A DNA stretch of 6,309 bases from Alcaligenaceae bacterium (GTDB lineage Bacteria; Pseudomonadota; Gammaproteobacteria; Burkholderiales; Burkholderiaceae), in NCBI GenBank assembly GCA_947445495.1, contig CANFEI010000082.1, positions 1-6,309 of the forward strand. The letters run 5' to 3'. Position 1 is the stretch's first letter; each line of letters begins with the position of its first letter. Position numbers and translations under genes: made by a program. Shown piece by piece: positions 5,621 to 6,309 of this stretch. Under the pieces are notes generated by a model. It was not told the DNA's origin. It did no database searches and saw only the letters and a list, made by a program, of their open reading frames with translations.

Positions 5621-6309
5621 ATGCAGCTTCAAGGCATTCGCGTCGTTGACTTGACCCGCATTTTGTCTGGCCCTTTCTGCACGATGTTTTTGGCTGATAT
5701 GGGTGCCGAGGTCATCAAGATCGAAGACCCGGGCGAGGGTGACCCGGTGCGCAAGCAAGGCGAGGCACCGAACGGTTATTCGTTTTATTTCGCATCGTTT
5801 AACCGAAACAAGCGTTCGATCACGCTTGATCTGCGTTCAAGCGAAGGCAAAGATATCTTGCGCAAGTTATTGGCGACAGCAGATGTGGTGGTCAATAACT
5901 TCCGGCCTGGCATCATGGACAAGATGGGGTTTGGTCGTGAAGCGCTTGCTCAAATCAAACCCGATTTGATCAGCTGTAATGTGACGGGGTTCGGTCTCGA
6001 TGGTCCGTATGCGGACCGACCATCCTTTGATTTCGTCGCGCAGGCCATGAGCGGCTTCATGAGCGTCAATGGCGCGGCCGATCAACCGCCAATGCGCGCT
6101 GCACCGCCGATTTCGGATCTTGTGGCGGGGTCTTATGCCGCGATGGGGATTTTGGCTGCGCTGGTGCGCCGTGCGCGCACTGGGCAGGGCGAAGAGGTGA
6201 CCACCGCCCTGACAGACAGCATGACAAGCATGCTGGCCTTTCTCGCTGCGAATTATTTTGCGACCGGTAAGTTGCCGTTGCGAACAGGCAATGACCATGC
6301 CCTAGCTTC
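5621..6309 (+). CDS. CaiB/BaiF family III CoA-transferase, 3' end outside window
   Basis: Partial gene: 229 full codons from ATG 5621 and still open at the right edge; complete family members are usually about 380-420 residues. Family III enzymes transfer CoA between carboxylic acids through an aspartyl intermediate (formyl-, carnitine-, succinyl- or mesaconyl-CoA transferases). Seen: GIRVVDLTRILSGPFCTMFLADMGAEVIKIEDP (5-37), NRNKRSITLDL (61-71), ADVVVNNFRPG (87-97), a SFDFVAQAMSG block (135-145), and SDLVAGSYAAMGILAAL (165-181), in which Asp166 aligns by eye with catalytic Asp169 of formyl-CoA transferase; then GQGEEVTTALTDSM (188-201). The substrate cannot be named from this part. The residues are intact, so the gene appears functional as far as seen. 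It begins 21 bases after lipA with no terminator between, so read-through from lipA is possible, although a functional link is not shown. The ribosome site is weak (AGG about 12 bases upstream). Confidence 0.93.
   Translation, partial: MQLQGIRVVDLTRILSGPFCTMFLADMGAEVIKIEDPGEGDPVRKQGEAPNGYSFYFASFNRNKRSITLDLRSSEGKDILRKLLATADVVVNNFRPGIMDKMGFGREALAQIKPDLISCNVTGFGLDGPYADRPSFDFVAQAMSGFMSVNGAADQPPMRAAPPISDLVAGSYAAMGILAALVRRARTGQGEEVTTALTDSMTSMLAFLAANYFATGKLPLRTGNDHALA

Noticed and set aside
5867..6298. 143-codon minus-strand open frame opposite the CoA-transferase.
   Set aside because: The plus strand carries a complete set of CaiB/BaiF motifs over the same bases; the antisense translation is His/Arg-rich with no recognisable family.

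Overview
The window reads as an ordinary chromosomal housekeeping segment of a betaproteobacterium, most likely order Burkholderiales and close to Alcaligenaceae. This placement is inferred from remembered similarity of the LipA, LipB and D-amino acid transaminase proteins to Bordetella-type homologues, from the gene order, and from the moderately GC-rich codon use; no search was run. All seven genes lie on the + strand, packed 0 to 62 bases apart, with no RNA gene, insertion sequence, CRISPR array or phage gene visible.

Left part (about 1-1256): a small lipoprotein of the ABC-transport auxiliary family, probably the last component of an MCE/Mla-like lipid transporter lying left of the window, followed 7 bases later by a cytoplasmic alpha/beta hydrolase. 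The end of the hydrolase gene is locally AT-rich, holds a perfect inverted repeat and a run of rare codons, and a TATAAT box follows in the gap before the next gene. This suggests that a new transcription unit starts there.

Middle part (about 1257-3631): a periplasmic penicillin-binding D-alanyl-D-alanine carboxypeptidase (class S11, PBP5/6-like), which releases D-alanine from peptidoglycan stem peptides, followed by a PLP-dependent D-amino acid transaminase, which can convert D-alanine to pyruvate while making D-glutamate. Together they look like a D-alanine release and re-use pair.

Right part (3634-5599): ybeD (DUF493), lipB and lipA. LipB transfers octanoate from acyl carrier protein to lipoyl domains and LipA inserts the two sulfurs, so the pair completes endogenous lipoate synthesis. 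The order carboxypeptidase - ybeD - lipB - lipA matches the E. coli dacA-ybeD-lipB-lipA locus, with the transaminase gene added between dacA and ybeD. A family III CoA-transferase starts 21 bases after lipA and runs off the right edge.

No new biological system was found. The points most worth a second look are the regulatory-looking stretch at about 1206-1312, a 15-base imperfect tandem repeat just upstream of lipA, and the uncertain start of the carboxypeptidase.
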